Notes under the pieces: model-generated
Databases searched by the model: none
What the model was told of the DNA's origin: nothing
What the model saw: only the letters and a program-made list of their open reading frames with translations
Assembly: GCA_018701215.1 (NCBI GenBank)
Contig: JABIWH010000026.1
Coordinates: 1-64,000, forward strand
Length of the DNA stretch: 64,000 nucleotides
From: Rhodospirillaceae bacterium
GTDB lineage: Bacteria; Pseudomonadota; Alphaproteobacteria; GCA-2731375
Direction: 5' to 3'
Program-made: the position numbers and the translations under genes
Part shown: piece by piece, positions 10,473 through 19,249 of the stretch
Layout: each line of letters begins with the position of its first letter
Position numbering within the stretch: position 1 is the stretch's first letter

Positions 10473-11436
10473 TGCCGCCTCCTTGAACTGTGCTGGGAAG
10501 ATGCTCCCGGTCATGCGGGCTGTCGAAATCCAACTCGGGTCCGACGGGCACGATGCCGAACGGGTTCACCGCATCGTGGCTGCCGTAATAATGCTCTTTT
10601 GTGCGCGGGATATCCACGGTCCCGGCGATACCGGGCCATTGGTAGAGCTCGCGCAGATAGTTCGAGAGATTGGGGAAATCGGCAATGCGTTGGCGGTTAC
10701 ATTTGAAGTGACCCACATAGACCGCATCGAAACGAACCAAGGTCGCGAACAGGCGCCAGTCCGCCTCGGTGATGCGCGGGCCGGTCAGATAGCGCCGGCT
10801 GTCCAGGCGTGCTTCCATCCTGTCCAGGGCATCGAAGACATTGTTGAAGGAGGCTTCGTAGGCCGCTTGCGTGGTGGCGAAGCCGGTGCGGTAAACGCCG
10901 TTGTTGATGTTTTCGTAAACCAGTTCGTTCACCGCATCGATCTCGGCCCGCAGGTCTTCGGGGTACATGTCCGGCGGGGATTTCGTCGCTAGCGCATCGA
11001 AGGCGCTGTTGAACATGCGGATGATGTCGGAGGATTCGTTGTTGACGATGGTGCGGGCTTCTTTGTCCCACAACACGGGTACGCTGCAACGCCCGGAATA
11101 ATCCGGCACCGCCTGGGCGTAAATCTGATAGGTGTACTTGGCGCCAGTGACCGGATCGCCACCATCCATCAGGACCCAGCCGTTTTCCAGCATCAACGGC
11201 TCCACATAAGCCACCGAAATAACCTCTTCCAGGCCTTTCAGGGCGCGAAAGATCAGCGTCCGGTGGGCCCAGGGGCAGGCGTGCGCGACCACCAGATGAT
11301 AGCGCCCGGCCACGGCCGGGAAATCCTCGTCGCCGATGAAGTTGCGAAAGGCGGTGGTCGGGCGGATGTAACTGCCCTTTTCATTGCGCTTGGCGAAATC
11401 CTGCTGGGTCCATTTGCCCTGCACCATGATCCCCAT
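10462..11436 (-). CDS. Glutathione S-transferase, Xi class (glutathionyl-hydroquinone reductase-like)
   Basis: Family of YqjG/PcpF/ECM4, which reduces glutathionyl-hydroquinones using a catalytic cysteine. Seen: the active-site motif HACPWAHRTLI (CPWAHR), the N-terminal FRNFIGDEDFPAVAGRYHL, PVLWDKEARTIVNNESSDIIRMFN (glutathione site), and the C-terminal helical domain with RYLTGPRITEADWRLFATLVRFDAVYVGHFKCN. The 324 residues are full length. It is sandwiched 15 bp behind the acyl-CoA dehydrogenase gene and overlaps the PNPOx-like gene, so it belongs to a catabolic or detoxification operon. Confidence 0.92.
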   Translation of the reverse strand: MGIMVQGKWTQQDFAKRNEKGSYIRPTTAFRNFIGDEDFPAVAGRYHLVVAHACPWAHRTLIFRALKGLEEVISVAYVEPLMLENGWVLMDGGDPVTGAKYTYQIYAQAVPDYSGRCSVPVLWDKEARTIVNNESSDIIRMFNSAFDALATKSPPDMYPEDLRAEIDAVNELVYENINNGVYRTGFATTQAAYEASFNNVFDALDRMEARLDSRRYLTGPRITEADWRLFATLVRFDAVYVGHFKCNRQRIADFPNLSNYLRELYQWPGIAGTVDIPRTKEHYYGSHDAVNPFGIVPVGPELDFDSPHDREHLPSTVQGGGNGV

Positions 11437-11451
11437 GATGGTGTTTCCTCT

Positions 11452-12606
11452 CTATAGGCCCATGCGCTGGGCGATAACGTTGCGTTGAATTTCGCTGGTG
11501 CCGCCGCCGATCGGACCAACCCGGGCGTCGCGGAACATCATCTGCATATCCTGGTCAAGAATATAGCCGGCGCCGGCCAAGATCTGCATGGCCATGTCCG
11601 CGACCTTCCAGTTGACTTCCGTCGTATAGGCCTTGGCGACGGCGTTTTCCATGATCGGATCGACGCCCGCATCAAGCATCTGCGCCACGCGAAAGGTCAG
11701 GGCGCGGGCGGTCTGATACATGATCTGCATCTCGGCGAATTTGTGACTGACCGCCTGGAACTTGCCGATCGGACGGCCGAACTGCTCCCGCTCCTTGGCG
11801 TAGGCCAGGGCGTGTTCCATGATCTTCAAGGTATTGCCGACGCCATTGGCCGCCAGGTTCAAACGCTCCACGTTGAGGCATTTCATCAGACCCTGCCAAC
11901 CATCATTCTCCGTGCCGATCAGGCGGTTGGCCGGCAGGCGGACGTCTTCGAAGAAACAATGATTGGCTTCCGTGGTAAATCGCCCCAAGGCATTAAGACG
12001 CTGGATGGTGACGCCGGGCAGCGCGGTATCGACCACGAACATGGAGATGCCGTCATAGCCCCGGCCCGGCTTGGTCTTGCAGACCACGACCAGGTTATGG
12101 GCCACGTGGGCGGCGGAGTTGTATATCTTCTGGCCGTTCAGGATGTAGTCATCACCGTCGCGCACGGCCAGGGTCTCGATCGAGGCGACGTCGGAGCCGT
12201 GGTCGGGCTCGCTGAGGCAAAGTGCCAGGCGCATATCGCCGGAAATGATCTTGGGCAGGATCTCGCGCTTCATCTCGTCGCTGCCGTGCAGGGCGATATG
12301 CATGCCGGCATAGATACAGGTGATGCCCCAGGCCTGGGCGATGCCGCCGTAGTGATAACCCAGCGCCTCGCCCAACACGGCCAGATCCATGAAGGAGCCG
12401 TTCTGACCGCCGTATTCCTCCGGGTAGACAATACCGTTGACGCCGGCCTCGGCCAGGGCGGCGCAGGCTTCGTAAGGATATTCGCCGGCCTTATCCAGTT
12501 CGCGGATTTTCTCCGCCGGCAAGACCCGCTGCAAGGTGCCGAGCACGCTGTCGCGCAGCAGTTTCTGCTCTTCCGTGAAGCCGAATGTCAGGTTTGCATC
12601 ACTCAT
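11452..12606 (-). CDS. Acyl-CoA dehydrogenase
   Basis: FAD-dependent alpha,beta-dehydrogenation of an acyl-CoA thioester, with electrons passed to ETF. 384 residues, full length. FAD/substrate motifs: CLSEPDHGSDVASIET, GQKIYNSAAHVAHNLVVV, GREQFGRPIG-type helix (AKEREQFGRPIGKFQAVSH) and C-terminal IGGGTSEIQRNVIAQRMGL. The usual catalytic Glu of short/medium-chain enzymes (EGTSEI) is Gly here, while Glu247 (NVERLNLA) lies where isovaleryl- and long-chain acyl-CoA dehydrogenases hold theirs. Good AAGGAG before the ATG. 18 bp downstream of the LLM gene in the same operon. Confidence 0.93.
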   Translation of the reverse strand: MSDANLTFGFTEEQKLLRDSVLGTLQRVLPAEKIRELDKAGEYPYEACAALAEAGVNGIVYPEEYGGQNGSFMDLAVLGEALGYHYGGIAQAWGITCIYAGMHIALHGSDEMKREILPKIISGDMRLALCLSEPDHGSDVASIETLAVRDGDDYILNGQKIYNSAAHVAHNLVVVCKTKPGRGYDGISMFVVDTALPGVTIQRLNALGRFTTEANHCFFEDVRLPANRLIGTENDGWQGLMKCLNVERLNLAANGVGNTLKIMEHALAYAKEREQFGRPIGKFQAVSHKFAEMQIMYQTARALTFRVAQMLDAGVDPIMENAVAKAYTTEVNWKVADMAMQILAGAGYILDQDMQMMFRDARVGPIGGGTSEIQRNVIAQRMGL

Positions 12607-12624
12607 GAAATATACTCCTTACCT

Positions 12625-13602
12625 CTACATCAAATCCTGCAGCAATGGCCGCACGTCGTTGGCGAAGCGCTCCAGCTGTTCGTGGCGGCGCTCGTACGGT
12701 CCGGCGAAATCCAGCGAGATATGGCGCACGCCGGCATCATGATAGGCGCGGATCGTGGCCGCCACATCCTCGGGTGCGCCCAGGGCACCATAGCGTTTGG
12801 TCGCCTTGCGCATGTCCATGCCGTAACGAATGCTTAGATGCTCGGCCGCTTCGTCCAATGCCTGCTCGGCGTTATCGGAGACCCGGGCAAAGAGCAGATG
12901 CGCGGTGCCAAAGGTTGCAAAGTCGCGCCCCGCCGCATGCGCTGCATCGGCGATCACGGCCAGGCCGTCGCGGTACATCTGGGGCGTTATGGCATAGGAA
13001 AACCAGCCGTCGCCGATCCGCCCGGCCCGTTGCAGCGCCGCCGTAGCCCGGCCGCCGCACCAGATCGGCGGACCACCCGGTTGGGCGGGGGGCGGTGTCA
13101 TGCGCACATCCTCGAATGGATAAAATTTGCCATGGTTGCTAACGCTCTCGCCACTCCAGAATTTGCGCAGCACGCCAATGCCTTCGGACAGACGCGCGCC
13201 GCGTTCATTTCGGGGCACGCCGCAGGCCTCGTACTCCTTGGCAAACTCGCCGCCCACGCCGACACCGAATATAAACCGGCCCTCGGTGAGTAGATCGATG
13301 GTCGCGACCTGCTTGGCGATGGGTGTTGGATGGCGCAGGGGCAGCAGGTAGACAGAGGTGCCGAACAGCAGGCGCCGGCTGGCCACCGCCGCCTGGGCGA
13401 TCTGCAACAGCGGATCCATGAACGGGATTTCCATGGAAATATGATCGCCGCACCAAAAGGAATCATAACCCAGCTGGTCAACCTGTTCGACCATTTGCAC
13501 CAGTTCATCGATCCGCGGCAGCCACTGCCCGACGCCGGGTTCGGTTCGCCGGTGCATCGTATTCACGCCGATCTTAAGCGTTTTGTTCAGGGGTAGGTTC
13601 AT
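12625..13602 (-). CDS. LLM-class flavin-dependent oxidoreductase
   Basis: Luciferase-like TIM-barrel oxidoreductase (325 residues) using FMN or F420. Seen: LGYDSFWCGDHI, GTSVYLLPLRHPTPIAKQVATIDLLTEGRFIFGVGVGGEFAKEYEACGVP, RMTPPPAQPGGPPIWCGGRATAALQRAGRIGDGW, and a C-terminal DVAATIRAYHDAGVRHISLDF, the standard order for this class. First gene of the minus-strand operon with acyl-CoA dehydrogenase, GST and PNPOx-like protein; divergent from the LysR gene, which probably controls it. Substrate unknown. Confidence 0.9.
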   Translation of the reverse strand: MNLPLNKTLKIGVNTMHRRTEPGVGQWLPRIDELVQMVEQVDQLGYDSFWCGDHISMEIPFMDPLLQIAQAAVASRRLLFGTSVYLLPLRHPTPIAKQVATIDLLTEGRFIFGVGVGGEFAKEYEACGVPRNERGARLSEGIGVLRKFWSGESVSNHGKFYPFEDVRMTPPPAQPGGPPIWCGGRATAALQRAGRIGDGWFSYAITPQMYRDGLAVIADAAHAAGRDFATFGTAHLLFARVSDNAEQALDEAAEHLSIRYGMDMRKATKRYGALGAPEDVAATIRAYHDAGVRHISLDFAGPYERRHEQLERFANDVRPLLQDLM

Positions 13603-13686
13603 CGGGCCTCGCTTGTCATTCCCCTAAGCCTAGCGCCGATAGGCAGGCCGGACTAGTGCTTGATAGGGCGCAATATTGTTCGCATC

Positions 13687-13723
13687 AGGAAACAAAACTG
13701 CTATTTATCGGGTACTGTTTCCT
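13687..13723. promoter_or_regulatory. Inverted repeat, candidate LysR operator
   Basis: Perfect 8-bp arms AGGAAACA and TGTTTCCT, separated by 21 bases, lie in the 145-bp divergent gap between the LLM operon and the LysR gene, 24 bp before the LysR start. Position and dyad symmetry fit autoregulation plus control of the divergent operon, the common LysR arrangement. Confidence 0.45.
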
Positions 13724-13747
13724 TAATCGATGGCAAGACTGGAAACC

Positions 13748-14653
13748 ATGGATAATCTAAGCGAAATGGCGGTGTTCGCCAAAGTCGTGCAGCAACGCAG
13801 CTTTACCGCCGCCGCGCGGGATCTGGGCCTGTCCAAATCGGCGGTGTCGAAACAGGTGGGCCGCCTGGAAGACCGTCTGGGCGCGCGGCTGTTGAACCGC
13901 ACCACGCGAAAGCTGTCCCTGACCGAAGTGGGCGCGGTGTTCTATGAGCGCTGTGCCCGCATCGTGGAGGAAGCGCGGGCGGCGGCGGACGAAGTGGGCA
14001 GCATGGCCGCGACGCCCCGGGGCCGTCTGCGGGTTAACGCGCCGATGACCTTTGGTACCCTGCATTTGGGCCCCGTGATCGCCGACTTTCTCGAGGCGCA
14101 TGCGGAGATCGAGCTGGATTTGGTGCTCGACGACCGCTTCAGCGACCTGATCGAGGATGGCTTCGATGTGGCAATCCGCATCGCCGCGCTGGTGGACAGC
14201 TCGTTGATCGTGCGCCGCCTGGCGCCCTCGCGCTCGGTGCTGTGCGCTGCGCCGGACTATTTGCGCCGCCATGGCCGCCCGGAAAAGCCAGAGGACCTGC
14301 GTCAGCACAATTGTTTTGGCTATCTCTATCGGGATTCGGGCACGGACTGGACCCTGAATGGCGCCAAGGGGCCGGTTTCCATCCCCCTGCAGGGTAAACT
14401 GCGCGCCAATAATGGCGAGGTCTTGCGCCATGCCGCCTTGGCGGGCACCGGTATCGTGGCCTTGCCCAGCTTTATCGTGGGTAGTGACCTGCGCGCCGGT
14501 ACATTGGTGGAATTCCTGCCCGAATGCGTGCCGCAAACCCACAGCATTCACGCGGTCTACCCCCACCGCCGCCATTTGATGCCGAAAGTACGCGCCTTCG
14601 TCGATTTTCTGGCCGCGCGGTTTCGGCCGGAACCCTATTGGGATCTACCCTGA
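13748..14653 (+). CDS. LysR-family transcriptional regulator
   Basis: N-terminal winged helix (MDNLSEMAVFAKVVQQRSFTAAARDLGLSKSAVSKQVGRLE, LLNRTTRKLSLTEVG) and a C-terminal periplasmic-binding-like effector domain (RLRVNAPMTFGTLHLGPVIADFLEAHAEIELDL, DVAIRI, GTGIVALPSFIV), of the AaeR/DsdC-like subgroup of about 300 residues. ATG at 13748 is chosen over 13730 because LysR proteins begin about this many residues before the first helix. Divergent from the LLM-acyl-CoA dehydrogenase operon, its most likely target; a perfect dyad sits between. Followed 7 bp later by a permease gene. Confidence 0.92.
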   Translation: MDNLSEMAVFAKVVQQRSFTAAARDLGLSKSAVSKQVGRLEDRLGARLLNRTTRKLSLTEVGAVFYERCARIVEEARAAADEVGSMAATPRGRLRVNAPMTFGTLHLGPVIADFLEAHAEIELDLVLDDRFSDLIEDGFDVAIRIAALVDSSLIVRRLAPSRSVLCAAPDYLRRHGRPEKPEDLRQHNCFGYLYRDSGTDWTLNGAKGPVSIPLQGKLRANNGEVLRHAALAGTGIVALPSFIVGSDLRAGTLVEFLPECVPQTHSIHAVYPHRRHLMPKVRAFVDFLAARFRPEPYWDLP

Positions 14654-14660
14654 ACCGGTC

Positions 14661-15419
14661 ATGACACCAGAAATTGCCGATATTCTGCTGATTGCACTGA
14701 TCGCGTTTTGCGCCGCCCTGGCCCAGGGGGCCACCGGCTTTGGTTTCGCTATTATCGCCCTGCCGTTCTTGCTGTTGGTGACAGGCAGTTTAGATGCCGT
14801 CGGCCTAACCATCATCCTTAATCTGCTGGTCTCGCTGGTGCTGGCGCCAGGACTGTGGCGGCAGGCGCCGCGCGGTCCCTTACTGCGCCTGTCTCTGGGC
14901 AGTGCGCTGGGCTTTCCCATCGGTTTGGCGATCTTTCTGAACGCCAGCCTGGATTTGCTGCGCCTGGCGATTGGCTTGATCATACTGGCATTCGCCGCCA
15001 CCCTGGCGCTGCGGCAGAATACGGTCTCCACGCAGGGTGAACCGGCCGCCCGGCCCTGGCTGGACACCCTGGTCGGTGTGTTGTCCGGCGCCATGGCGAC
15101 GGCCCTGGCCATGCCGGGGCCGGCGGTAATGCTGTATTTATCGGCCCGGGGCATGGCCAAGGACGCGTTGCGCGCCTGCACCCTTTGCCTGTTCACACTT
15201 TCATACGGCGCCGCCCTTGCCCTGCAAGCCGCCTCGGGCGCCGTGGCAAGCCAGGCATGGCTGGCGGCGGCCTTCGCGGCCCTGCCCACCATATTGGGCG
15301 CGATCGCCGGCCACCGCCTGTCCAGCAGGCTTGATGAAGGCCGGTTTCGGGCCATTGTCCTGGGCATTCTGCTGGTCACGGGAGCCTATACCACTGGCGC
15401 CGCCATGCTGAGTTGGTAA
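14661..15419 (+). CDS. TauE/SafE-family anion permease
   Basis: Inner-membrane protein of 252 residues, with about seven hydrophobic segments and the family start LLIALIAFCAALAQGATGFGFAIIALPFLLL, then a second half (TLVGVLSGAMATALAMPGPAVMLYLSARG) repeating the fold. TauE/SafE proteins export sulfite, sulfoacetate or organic anions, or supply simple anions. Starts 7 bp after the LysR stop and is probably cotranscribed with it. Substrate not deducible. Confidence 0.87.
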   Translation: MTPEIADILLIALIAFCAALAQGATGFGFAIIALPFLLLVTGSLDAVGLTIILNLLVSLVLAPGLWRQAPRGPLLRLSLGSALGFPIGLAIFLNASLDLLRLAIGLIILAFAATLALRQNTVSTQGEPAARPWLDTLVGVLSGAMATALAMPGPAVMLYLSARGMAKDALRACTLCLFTLSYGAALALQAASGAVASQAWLAAAFAALPTILGAIAGHRLSSRLDEGRFRAIVLGILLVTGAYTTGAAMLSW

Positions 15420-15764
15420 GCGGGAACGCCTGTGAATGAAATTACAAGCCCAGTATTTGCGCATTAGTGATTTTTTGTATTCTTAACTACTAAGAAATTT
15501 AAAATTTAGAATTACACATAATTTTAAATAATCGTAACTCTGTTTCAAATATGCAGCTATTTTTCATGAGACATAGATAATCGGACATTGAAAACGGATG
15601 GATATAAAAAATGTAATATTTACCCGAATATTTTTGTCCGGCGGAAAATTCGCGTTACGATTGACCTTTCAACATCTTTATATTGACTAACGTACATGAC
15701 AATTATATTTTTATTGCATTGACGGGGATCTCTGTCGCGATGTTCTCGCCACGGAATAGGTACA
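15420..15764. other. AT-rich intergenic region, no gene seen
   Basis: 345 bp between the permease and the hybrid kinase, strikingly richer in A and T than the flanking genes (runs such as AATTTAAAATTTAG). No open frame of note and no RNA hairpin with clear covariation-like symmetry was found. It ends with a sigma-70-like promoter for the kinase. Confidence 0.7.
15683..15711 (+). promoter_or_regulatory. Sigma-70-like promoter of the hybrid kinase
   Basis: TTGACT at 15683-15688, 17 bases, TATTTT at 15706-15711 (consensus TTGACA-N17-TATAAT, 5/6 and 4/6), about 53 bp before the kinase ATG. Plausible but not unique in AT-rich DNA. Confidence 0.4.
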
Positions 15765-18131
15765 ATGAATTTTATCGATGATGTGCAGAGCGATCACCCT
15801 GGCAGCGCGCTGCTAAGGACCATTCTGGATACAGTACCGGCTAGTATTTCGTTCCGAAATACCGACAATCGAATTGTTTTCATTAATAAGCATGCCGCCG
15901 AAAATTATCTCGCCGAGCATCTGGGCGAGAGCAGAAAACGGGAGTTTGGGCCGGATAATTTTATCGGCAAATCCTTGACCGATTTGTTTGCTGACAACAC
16001 AGAATACAATGTCGAGGCAATGATCGCCGAGGTGTTGGCATCAGGCGAAGCGATGCTCGATCGCGATATGGTTAGCCCCAAATCTTCCCACAATTATCTG
16101 CTGAATATTATCCCGCTTTTCGATGATGCCGGCCTTGTTCTTGGCGCCGTCACTGTCGCCAACAATGTCACCGATCGCCGGGCGATGGAGCAGGCTTTAA
16201 ACGATAGCGAGGCGTTTAATCAGGCCGCCATGGCCAGCATGATCGACGGACTTGTCGTGATTGATGTGGACGGCGTTATTCAAGCCTTTAACGCGGCGGC
16301 GGAAACCTTGTTCGGCTATAGCAGTGAAGAAGCCATTGGCCAGAATATCTCGCTGCTTATGACCGAAGAAGAGCATGACAAACATGACGATTACATAGCC
16401 AACTACCTGACCACCGGCGTATCGAAAATCCTGGCCAAAGGGCCGCGCGAAGTCTCTGGCCGGCACAAGGATGGGCGGTTACTTCCGCTGGAACTTAATA
16501 TCGGCCGCATAGACAACGCCGACGGCATCCTATTTGTTGGCTCGTTGCGCGATATCAGTGAACGCAAACGGGCGGAAGCGGCGCTGCGGCAAAGCCGGGA
16601 AGAGGCGGATCGGGCGCAAAAGCAGCTGCTGGACGCTATCGAGAATATTCCAGAAGGTATCGCGCTGTATGATGCCGACCGCCGTTTGGTTTTGTACAAT
16701 AAGACGTTACAGGAAATGTACCCTGCCCTGAAGGATGTCTATAAAACGGGGATAAACTTTGAAGACATCGTCCGCGAGGTGGTTCGGCGCGGCGTGATCG
16801 ACGAGGCTGCTGGTCAGGAAGAAGCGTGGATCGCTGAAAGATTGGGCTCGTTCGGCAAAAATACCGAACCGGTCGAGCAAAAGTTCGCGGGCGACCGCTG
16901 GCTGCTGCTATCGGATCACCTCACCGACGACGGCAGCGTGGTCAGCATCAGAACCGATATTACGGAACTGAAACAACGTGAGAGCGAACTGCGCCAGGCC
17001 CAAAAAATGGAGGCACTCGGCCAGTTGACCGGCGGCGTGGCCCATGATTTCAACAATCTGTTGGCGGTTATGATGGGCAATATCGCCCTGTTGGAAGAGG
17101 AGCTAGGCCCGGATAGTGATCTGAAAAATCTGACTGAACCTACGTTGCGCGCCATAGATCAGGCTTCGCATTTGACCAACCGTATGCTCTCCTTCGCGCG
17201 GCAACAGCCCCTCAAGGTCCAGAGCATAGAACCGAACGCCTTCCTGACGGGTGTTCAGCCCTTATTGCGGCAGGCCTTGAATGAAGGGATAAGAATCGAA
17301 TTTTCCACGCTGATCGGCGTTTGGCCGTGCAAGGCGGACCTGGCGCAGTTGGAACAAGCGGTTTTGAATTTGGCGATTAATGCCCGTGACGCCATGCCCG
17401 ATGGCGGGCGGATGCGTATCGAAACGGCGAACATGGTGCTGCCTGATCCGAAAATCCGGGAGCAGCCCGAGCTGCCTCCCGGTGAATATGTAAGCATTGC
17501 CGTTGCCGACAGTGGCCATGGCATCAGCCAATCCGATCTGCCGCGTATTTTTGATCCATTTTTCACCACGAAAGGGGTCGGCGAAGGCTCGGGGCTTGGT
17601 TTGAGCATGGTGCATGGCTTCGTCAAGCAATCCCAGGGCGATATCGCGGTTCATTCAGAGGCCGGCGTTGGCACGACATTTCGCATTTACCTGCCGCGCG
17701 CGGAAAACGGGCAAGACGTCCGCGCGGCGGTGAAGCGCACGGCGGTGAAGCCCATGGGCGCCGGCGAGACCATACTTGTGATCGAGGACGAGGAAGACGT
17801 CCGATTGATGGTGGCTAGAAGCCTGAAAAAATTCGGCTACGAGGTCATTGCGGCCGATAGCGGGCAGGCGGGATTGGCGCAATTAAGCGAGCATGGCGAC
17901 GTCGACCTGCTGTTAACCGATGTGCTGCTGCCGGGCGGGATGAACGGTCAGGAAATCGCCGATCTGGCACATGAGAGCCAGCCTAAACTAAAGGTGCTGT
18001 ACATGTCGGGCTACTCCCGCGACACCATCATCGACCAGGGCCGCCTCAGGCCCGATGTTCGGCTGCTGTCAAAACCCTTCATACCCGCAGATCTTGGCCG
18101 CCGGGTCCGCGAAGTGCTGGATGAAGATTAG
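15765..18131 (+). CDS. Soluble PAS-PAS-PAS hybrid sensor histidine kinase
   Basis: 788 residues with no membrane segment, so a cytoplasmic sensor. Domains in order: PAS 1 (about 15-140), PAS 2 (145-270, FNAAAETLFGYSSEEAIGQ), PAS 3 (285-405, ENIPEGIALYDADRRLVLYNK), HisKA with phosphoacceptor His427 (GGVAHDFNNLLA), HATPase_c with N box NLAINARDAMPDGG, G boxes DSGHGI and GEGSGLGLSMV, and a C-terminal receiver with Asp719 (DLLLTDVLLP) and Lys770. The HDFNNLL H-box places it in the group whose receiver often feeds a phosphorelay. No response regulator or phosphotransfer gene is adjacent, and nothing tells the signal. Confidence 0.94.
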   Translation: MNFIDDVQSDHPGSALLRTILDTVPASISFRNTDNRIVFINKHAAENYLAEHLGESRKREFGPDNFIGKSLTDLFADNTEYNVEAMIAEVLASGEAMLDRDMVSPKSSHNYLLNIIPLFDDAGLVLGAVTVANNVTDRRAMEQALNDSEAFNQAAMASMIDGLVVIDVDGVIQAFNAAAETLFGYSSEEAIGQNISLLMTEEEHDKHDDYIANYLTTGVSKILAKGPREVSGRHKDGRLLPLELNIGRIDNADGILFVGSLRDISERKRAEAALRQSREEADRAQKQLLDAIENIPEGIALYDADRRLVLYNKTLQEMYPALKDVYKTGINFEDIVREVVRRGVIDEAAGQEEAWIAERLGSFGKNTEPVEQKFAGDRWLLLSDHLTDDGSVVSIRTDITELKQRESELRQAQKMEALGQLTGGVAHDFNNLLAVMMGNIALLEEELGPDSDLKNLTEPTLRAIDQASHLTNRMLSFARQQPLKVQSIEPNAFLTGVQPLLRQALNEGIRIEFSTLIGVWPCKADLAQLEQAVLNLAINARDAMPDGGRMRIETANMVLPDPKIREQPELPPGEYVSIAVADSGHGISQSDLPRIFDPFFTTKGVGEGSGLGLSMVHGFVKQSQGDIAVHSEAGVGTTFRIYLPRAENGQDVRAAVKRTAVKPMGAGETILVIEDEEDVRLMVARSLKKFGYEVIAADSGQAGLAQLSEHGDVDLLLTDVLLPGGMNGQEIADLAHESQPKLKVLYMSGYSRDTIIDQGRLRPDVRLLSKPFIPADLGRRVREVLDED

Positions 18132-18159
18132 CCGCGGCATGGTCTAACCCGGAACCACG

Positions 18160-19185
18160 CTAGCCGACCCGCACCACGATCTTGCCGAAATGCCGGCCTT
18201 TGGGCAGTGCCTGCAGTGCCTCGGACAAGCCCTCGAAGTCATAAATATGACCGTCCAAAGCCGGGTGAAAATCCGGCTTATCGTCAAGATGCGCCATCAT
18301 GGCCTGAAAATCCGCGACGCTGCCCGTGGAAATACCGATCATCCGCTTGCGGAACATGAACACCAGGGGCAGGTTTATCTCCGCCACGGATCCGCCCACG
18401 TTGCCGATCAGGGACATGGTGCCGTCGGCCCGGGTTGCCCGCATGGACTGTGCGATGGTATCGGCCCCGCCGATCTCCACCACAAGGTCGGCACCCCGGC
18501 CATCGGTCAGGCCCAGCACAGCCTTGCCCCATTCAGGCGTTTTGGAATAATTGATCGTCTCATCGGCGCCCAGCGCCCGCAGACGCGCCAGCTTATCATC
18601 GCTGGACGAAGTGGCGATCACCCGCGCGCCCCGGGCCTTAGCCAGCTGCAAGGCGAACAGAGAGACACCGCCCGTACCAAGCGTTACGACCGTGCCGCCG
18701 TCGACCGCGGTTTCCGGCATCTCCGCCAGGGCGTTCCAGGCAGTGATTGCCGCGCAGCACAAGGTTGCCGCCTCTTCATCCGAGAAATGCTCGGGCACCG
18801 GCACCGAGCTGGCAACGGCCACATTCATGTACTCCCGCGCCGTACCGTCCAGCGGGCCGCCCAAGGCACCGTCGAAGCCAGCCGGTCCCAGGTCGCCGCC
18901 AAACCAGTTTTGGATAAAACACGGCAGCCGGCGTGAACCCAGGGCGACATCTTCAACACCCGCGCCCAACGCGACCACTTCGCCAACACCATCGGACAGC
19001 GGCACCAGTGGCAGCTCGCCCGACATCCGGCCATAGCCGCGGCCAATCATCAGATAGTCGCGGTAATTCAGCGAAACAGCCTGCATCTTCAACAACACTT
19101 CGCCGGGTCCCGGTTCCGGCTGGGGCACATCCACCAGCTTCAAGCCGTCAAAACTCCATTCGTCGGTGATTTGCCATTGTTTCAT
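18160..19185 (-). CDS. Medium-chain dehydrogenase/reductase, NAD(P)-dependent
   Basis: 341-residue MDR-superfamily oxidoreductase: GroES-like N-terminal domain (PGPGEVLLKMQAVSLNYRDYLMIGRGYG) and Rossmann domain (GGTVVTLGTGGVSLFALQLAKARGARVIATSSSDDKL). The zinc-ligand Cys/His set of alcohol dehydrogenases is absent (SLNYRD in place of GICGSD), so it is a zinc-free quinone-oxidoreductase-like member. Convergent with the kinase and divergent from a GST gene. Substrate unknown. Confidence 0.88.
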   Translation of the reverse strand: MKQWQITDEWSFDGLKLVDVPQPEPGPGEVLLKMQAVSLNYRDYLMIGRGYGRMSGELPLVPLSDGVGEVVALGAGVEDVALGSRRLPCFIQNWFGGDLGPAGFDGALGGPLDGTAREYMNVAVASSVPVPEHFSDEEAATLCCAAITAWNALAEMPETAVDGGTVVTLGTGGVSLFALQLAKARGARVIATSSSDDKLARLRALGADETINYSKTPEWGKAVLGLTDGRGADLVVEIGGADTIAQSMRATRADGTMSLIGNVGGSVAEINLPLVFMFRKRMIGISTGSVADFQAMMAHLDDKPDFHPALDGHIYDFEGLSEALQALPKGRHFGKIVVRVG

Positions 19186-19249
19186 TGTTCTGCCTCTGCC
19201 CTTATTCTAATCCCGCATGCCACTCCGATTATAACGAAGGTCCGCTGCA

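Noticed and set aside
11485..12837. 450-codon plus-strand open frame
   Set aside because: Shadow of the acyl-CoA dehydrogenase; no family motifs and rich in His/Gly as in typical reverse translations of GC-rich genes.
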